In this document: positions 6,278 to 8,075 of the stretch, piece after piece
How positions within the stretch are numbered: the first letter of the stretch is position 1
Layout of the letters: each line of letters begins with the position of its first letter
Assembly (NCBI GenBank): GCA_030602145.1
Contig: JAUWAH010000089.1
Coordinates: 1 to 8,075 of the forward strand
DNA: 8,075 nucleotides
Direction: 5' to 3'
Source of the DNA: Desulfobulbus sp.
GTDB taxonomy: Bacteria; Desulfobacterota; Desulfobulbia; Desulfobulbales; Desulfobulbaceae
The notes under the pieces: model-generated
The model's database searches: none
Seen by the model: only the letters and a program-made list of their open reading frames with translations
Told to the model about the DNA's origin: nothing
Program-made: the position numbers and the translations under genes

Positions 6278-6634
6278 ATGGGAGATAAACGGTTTCTAGT
6301 TATCCTTCAAAACTGCATGATAACCAGCAAATCAGACCTGTCGCCTAAACAACCTCCAACAGACTTGGGGACAGCTACTTCGCAGCCACCAACAATGCAG
6401 AAGGTGCGTGAGGCGGCCCTTAAAGCACTCGCGGACCTTAAACCCGCCGCTGGAGCACCATTACCCAGCGATGAGCCTAGGGGTCTAATCCGCTTTTTTT
6501 CCACTGGCCCATGTGAGAAAACTGAAGCAGGTCTACGAGCAGGAAATAGACAAGATAGTATGGTGGCAGAAGGCGTCTCCCATTGGCTCGGAATGATTCT
6601 GGCCGGCATCGTCGGTCTCAAGCTATCCATTTAA
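6278..6634 (+). CDS. Hypothetical protein with possible C-terminal membrane segment
   Basis: 118-codon frame from ATG 6278; an ATG at 6317 is an alternative. Neither start has a clear Shine-Dalgarno site. The N-terminal half is rich in Pro, Ser and Thr, and a short helix-like stretch follows (VREAALKALADL). The last 20 or so residues (SHWLGMILAGIVGLKLSI) are hydrophobic and could be a membrane anchor. No family is recognised. A second forward frame over 6513-6596 reads VRKLKQVYEQEIDKIVWW, which looks at least as protein-like as the main frame, so this may be a frameshifted remnant. It lies 52 bases before the MgtC-like gene. Confidence 0.35.
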   Translation: MGDKRFLVILQNCMITSKSDLSPKQPPTDLGTATSQPPTMQKVREAALKALADLKPAAGAPLPSDEPRGLIRFFSTGPCEKTEAGLRAGNRQDSMVAEGVSHWLGMILAGIVGLKLSI

Positions 6635-6673
6635 TTTTAATATCGATCACTTTGGTGAGCCCAACCCGTGAAA

Positions 6674-6677
6674 GAGG
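6674..6677 (+). promoter_or_regulatory. Ribosome binding site deciding the MgtC-family start
   Basis: GAGG ends 9 bases before the ATG at 6687 but only 3 before the ATG at 6681, so 6687 is the better start. Confidence 0.5.
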
Positions 6678-6686
6678 AATATGAGC

Positions 6687-7169
6687 ATGTGGCAAGAGAT
6701 ATTGAATACAGTGCTGTCGGAATTCTCGGATGTCCCAGATGCAACCCAAATTGCACGTATCACACTACGCCTTCTGGTTGCTGGAACCCTTGGCGGCCTA
6801 CTGGGATGGGAGCGGGAGCAGAAAGGCAAAAGTGCGGGGGTCCGAACGCATATGCTGGTTGCTATCGGGGCAGCACTCTTCGTCCTCATTCCTCAACAAG
6901 CCGGGGCAACCACCGCAGACTTGACTCGGGTACTGCAGGGCCTTACCGCCGGTGTGGGGTTCCTTGGAGCCGGAGCCATAATTTTGGGAACCAAACAAGC
7001 GGAGACTCGGGGGTTGACCACGGCGGCAGGCATATGGGTAACGGCAGCAATCGGCATAGCTGCGGGAATGGGGCGGGAATCGACTGCCGTCCTGAGCACT
7101 CTTGTAGCCCTATTCATCCTTCATGTAATTCCTTGGATTCTCGGAATTAGAAGAGAACACAAAGAGTAA
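6687..7169 (+). CDS. Short MgtC/SapB family inner-membrane protein
   Basis: 160 aa from ATG 6687 (162 from ATG 6681). Seen: the family signature in order, [20 protein letters not shown] (about 36-55), a hydrophobic helix [21 protein letters not shown] (about 89-99), [23 protein letters not shown] (about 107-129), then a final helix (about 135-152). Four to five membrane segments are expected. MgtC of Salmonella is linked to survival at low magnesium and to control of the F-type ATPase. Shorter members like this one lack the C-terminal soluble domain of MgtC and their function is less clear. The gene appears monocistronic and is followed by two hairpins. Confidence 0.92.
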   Translation: MWQEILNTVLSEFSDVPDATQIARITLRLLVAGTLGGLLGWEREQKGKSAGVRTHMLVAIGAALFVLIPQQAGATTADLTRVLQGLTAGVGFLGAGAIILGTKQAETRGLTTAAGIWVTAAIGIAAGMGRESTAVLSTLVALFILHVIPWILGIRREHKE

Positions 7170-7185
7170 CTCGAGGGAGCAAATC

Positions 7186-7208
7186 GAAATTGTCCGTTCA
7201 ACAATTTC
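7186..7208 (+). terminator. Hairpin after the MgtC-family gene
   Basis: GAAATTGT (7186-7193), loop CCGTTCA, ACAATTTC (7201-7208): a perfect 8-bp stem starting 17 bases after the stop. It has no T-run, so it is not a classical intrinsic terminator. It may stabilise the 3' end or form part of a termination zone. Confidence 0.35.
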
Positions 7209-7211
7209 CTG

Positions 7212-7237
7212 CACCTGGCATCACTGCGCCACAGGTG
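7212..7237 (+). other. Second hairpin after the MgtC-family gene
   Basis: CACCT-GGC (7212-7219) pairs with GCC-(AC)-AGGTG (7228-7237), an 8-bp stem with a 2-base bulge and an 8-base loop. It directly follows the first hairpin, so the two form a tandem pair. No T-run follows. Confidence 0.3.
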
Positions 7238-7251
7238 AACTCAGTCTTTCA

Positions 7252-7365
7252 TAAGCAAGGTTTCTCCCTGTGAAGCACGACCCTGCTGATAAAGATGGTG
7301 ATGGTGAGTTCGATTTCATCGATACTGTGGATTCCTGTGAAAGTGGGCCACCGATTCCTTTTTAA
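7252..7365 (+). pseudogene. Fragment with an EF-hand-like calcium-binding loop
   Basis: The forward frame between TAA at 7252 and TAA at 7363, with a GTG at 7270, contains DKDGDGEFDFID. This fits the 12-residue EF-hand loop: D at 1, 3 and 5, G at 6, hydrophobic at 8 and an acidic residue at 12. The frame runs straight into the IS21-type end repeats and stops there, so it may be the left-over of a gene broken by the insertion. It is very short and has no start signal, so a chance match is possible. Confidence 0.25.
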
Positions 7366-7440
7366 GCTGGAACACTGATTCCGGAGTAAATTGGGCCACC
7401 GGTCGGAACGACGCTGGAGTCTTTTTGTAAATTGACCGTC
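7330..7440. repeat. Short tandem terminal repeats of the IS21-type end
   Basis: GATTCC recurs at 7330, 7353 and 7377 (periods 23 and 24 bases). The units at 7330-7352 and 7377-7400 both end in GGGCCACC, while 7353-7376 is more diverged (GCTGGAACACT). A weaker fourth unit, GAGTCT...AAATTGACCGTC, lies at 7417-7440. Such repeats are presumed transposase-binding sites in IS21-family ends. Confidence 0.6.
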
Positions 7441-7519
7441 AGTTTTGGTCAAGCGTGATGGCGTGTTTTCGCATCGACTCTCCTTTCAGTTCGATTTTAT
7501 GGGGGTAGTGACCACCAAG
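7439..7519 (-). pseudogene. istB: C-terminal fragment of an IstB-like IS21 ATPase
   Basis: The minus frame reads LGGHYPHKIELKGESMRK and ends HAITLDQN-stop (TGA at 7441-7439). The HKIELKGESMRK motif matches the conserved C-terminal end of IstB (LLHHAHRIELKGESMRK-like). IstB is the AAA+ helper ATPase of IS21 transposition. Only the last 26 codons remain; a TAG stands directly before them and the ATPase motifs are gone. Confidence 0.6.
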
Positions 7520-7614
7520 CTATAAAAAAAATAATGGTTTGCTGAAAACGGGGAGTGAAACAACCTTTAAGGCTGCTTGAACATATAACAATCTTCAACA
7601 AGGCAGATTTATCC

Positions 7615-7643
7615 TTGCACACTGCCTAATCTGTACATATTGT
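7615..7643 (+). promoter_or_regulatory. Weak sigma-70-type promoter candidate for the antiporter
   Basis: TTGCAC and TATTGT are separated by 17 bases, about 108 bases before the start codon. The match is 3 of 6 at -35 and 4 of 6 at -10, so support is weak. Confidence 0.22.
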
Positions 7644-7672
7644 GGGGCGCTCCGGTCTCCCTCCCTTACGTC

Positions 7673-7696
7673 ATGAACTGCGTTTTACAAGTTCAT
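7673..7696. promoter_or_regulatory. Inverted repeat upstream of the antiporter gene
   Basis: ATGAACT, a 10-base spacer, then AGTTCAT: a perfect 7-bp dyad 55 bases before the ATG, downstream of the promoter candidate. It could be an operator or a leader hairpin. Confidence 0.3.
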
Positions 7697-7750
7697 CAAC
7701 TGCCAGATCAACCAGAAGCGGACAGGCCGAATAAATCACGGAGTCTCAAA

Positions 7751-8075
7751 ATGCTTATCCCTGCTCTTGCTATTGTTGCCGGCCTTGTGCTCCTTGTTTG
7801 GAGCGCTGATCGATTTGTTGAAGGGTCGGCCTCTGTAGCCCGCCATTTCGGCATGTCACCCCTGCTTATTGGCATGCTGATCGTTGGATTCGGCACCTCA
7901 GCCCCAGAAATGTTTGTCTCTGCCCTGGCCTCGTCCCAGGGCAACCCCGGTATAGCCTTGGGCAACGCTTACGGGTCGAACATCACGAATATCGCCCTGA
8001 TTCTCGGCCTTACCGCTCTGATCAGCCCTATTGCCGTTCACTCCCAAGTGCTGCGGCAGGAACTTCCGCTCCTCA
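7751..8075 (+). CDS. CaCA superfamily calcium/sodium antiporter (partial, C-terminus beyond window)
   Basis: 108 codons are seen from ATG 7751, preceded by GGAG at 7740-7743 (spacing 7), and the frame is open at the window edge. It begins MLIPALAIVAGLVLLVWSADRFVEGSASVA, as YrbG-type antiporters do. It then shows the alpha-1 repeat GFGTSAPEMFVSALAS (residues 46-61) with the ion-binding acidic residue E53, followed by IALGNAYGSNITNIALILGL (68-87). Known: CaCA proteins have two inverted alpha repeats across ten or so membrane helices and exchange Ca2+ for Na+ or H+; the second repeat lies outside this window. It is the first clearly intact gene after the IS relic. Confidence 0.92.
   Translation, partial: MLIPALAIVAGLVLLVWSADRFVEGSASVARHFGMSPLLIGMLIVGFGTSAPEMFVSALASSQGNPGIALGNAYGSNITNIALILGLTALISPIAVHSQVLRQELPLL

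Larger units (their letters stand above)
7326..7519 (-). mobile_element. Relic of one end of an IS21-family insertion sequence
   Basis: The minus strand reads the end of istB followed by the terminal region with several copies of a 23-24-bp unit containing GGCCCA and GGAATC. IS21-family elements carry such multiple short repeats at their ends and the order istA-istB, so this is the istB-side end. The outer tip is probably the TG at 7326 or 7328. istA, most of istB and the other terminus are missing; sequence beyond about 7520 is unrelated. The element cannot move by itself. Confidence 0.6.
7520..7750. other. Upstream region of the antiporter gene
   Basis: No gene seen. It holds an A-rich stretch just after the IS relic, a weak promoter candidate (TTGCAC 7615-7620, 17-bp spacer, TATTGT 7638-7643) and a perfect 7-bp inverted repeat ATGAACT/AGTTCAT (7673-7679 and 7690-7696). 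Confidence 0.35.

Noticed and set aside
5030..6280. Integron cassette array with attC sites
   Set aside because: Small same-strand genes suggested it, but no paired RYYYAAC/GTTRRRY sites with a dyad between them were found in the gaps.
6668..7150. 160-codon plus frame from GTG 6668
   Set aside because: Shifted shadow of the MgtC-family gene, rich in Gly/Arg/Ser/His with no membrane pattern.
1..8075. tRNA, rRNA, CRISPR array or riboswitch
   Set aside because: No cloverleaf-like, regularly spaced repeat or conserved aptamer pattern was seen on either strand.

Overview
The window looks like the junction between a conjugative or integrative element and a patchwork of accessory or chromosomal genes in a Gram-negative proteobacterium. 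The left half encodes type IV secretion/conjugation-type proteins. The right half carries families common in proteobacteria (VOC, DUF2628, MgtC/SapB, CaCA antiporter). A Desulfobacterota or gammaproteobacterial host would fit, but this is a soft inference: no rRNA, tRNA or housekeeping marker is present.

Left block (1-4128, all minus strand, GC-rich). Four genes form one tight operon transcribed right to left: (i) a 246-aa protein whose order of segments resembles the N-terminal, S1 and KH1 parts of NusA; (ii) a VirD4/TraD-type coupling ATPase with intact Walker A and B motifs but no N-terminal membrane anchor; (iii) a membrane-anchored HD-domain protein with a full set of candidate metal ligands; (iv) a multi-pass membrane protein cut by the left window edge. 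The three junctions are ATGA or TGATG overlaps, which indicates translational coupling. A hairpin followed by five T's lies in the leader of the first gene. Together these suggest a coupling/DNA-processing module with its membrane anchor on separate polypeptides and possibly its own NusA-like transcription factor.

Junction (4129-about 4480). This non-coding, more AT-rich stretch holds several small dyads and a direct repeat, and it separates the minus-strand operon from the plus-strand genes.

Right block (about 4480-8075, almost all plus strand). In order: a degraded SNase-plus-Excalibur nuclease gene (5' truncated, one nonsense codon); a DUF2628 membrane protein; a GLOD5-like VOC protein followed by a possible coupled 56-aa ORF; a weakly supported hypothetical protein; a short MgtC/SapB membrane protein; the relic of one end of an IS21-family element (end of istB plus short terminal repeats, minus strand) beside an EF-hand-like reading frame; and the start of a CaCA calcium/sodium antiporter that runs off the right edge. 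Pseudogene, IS relic and small orphan genes give this side the look of an eroded accessory region. No integrase, intact transposase, CRISPR array, tRNA or rRNA was seen.
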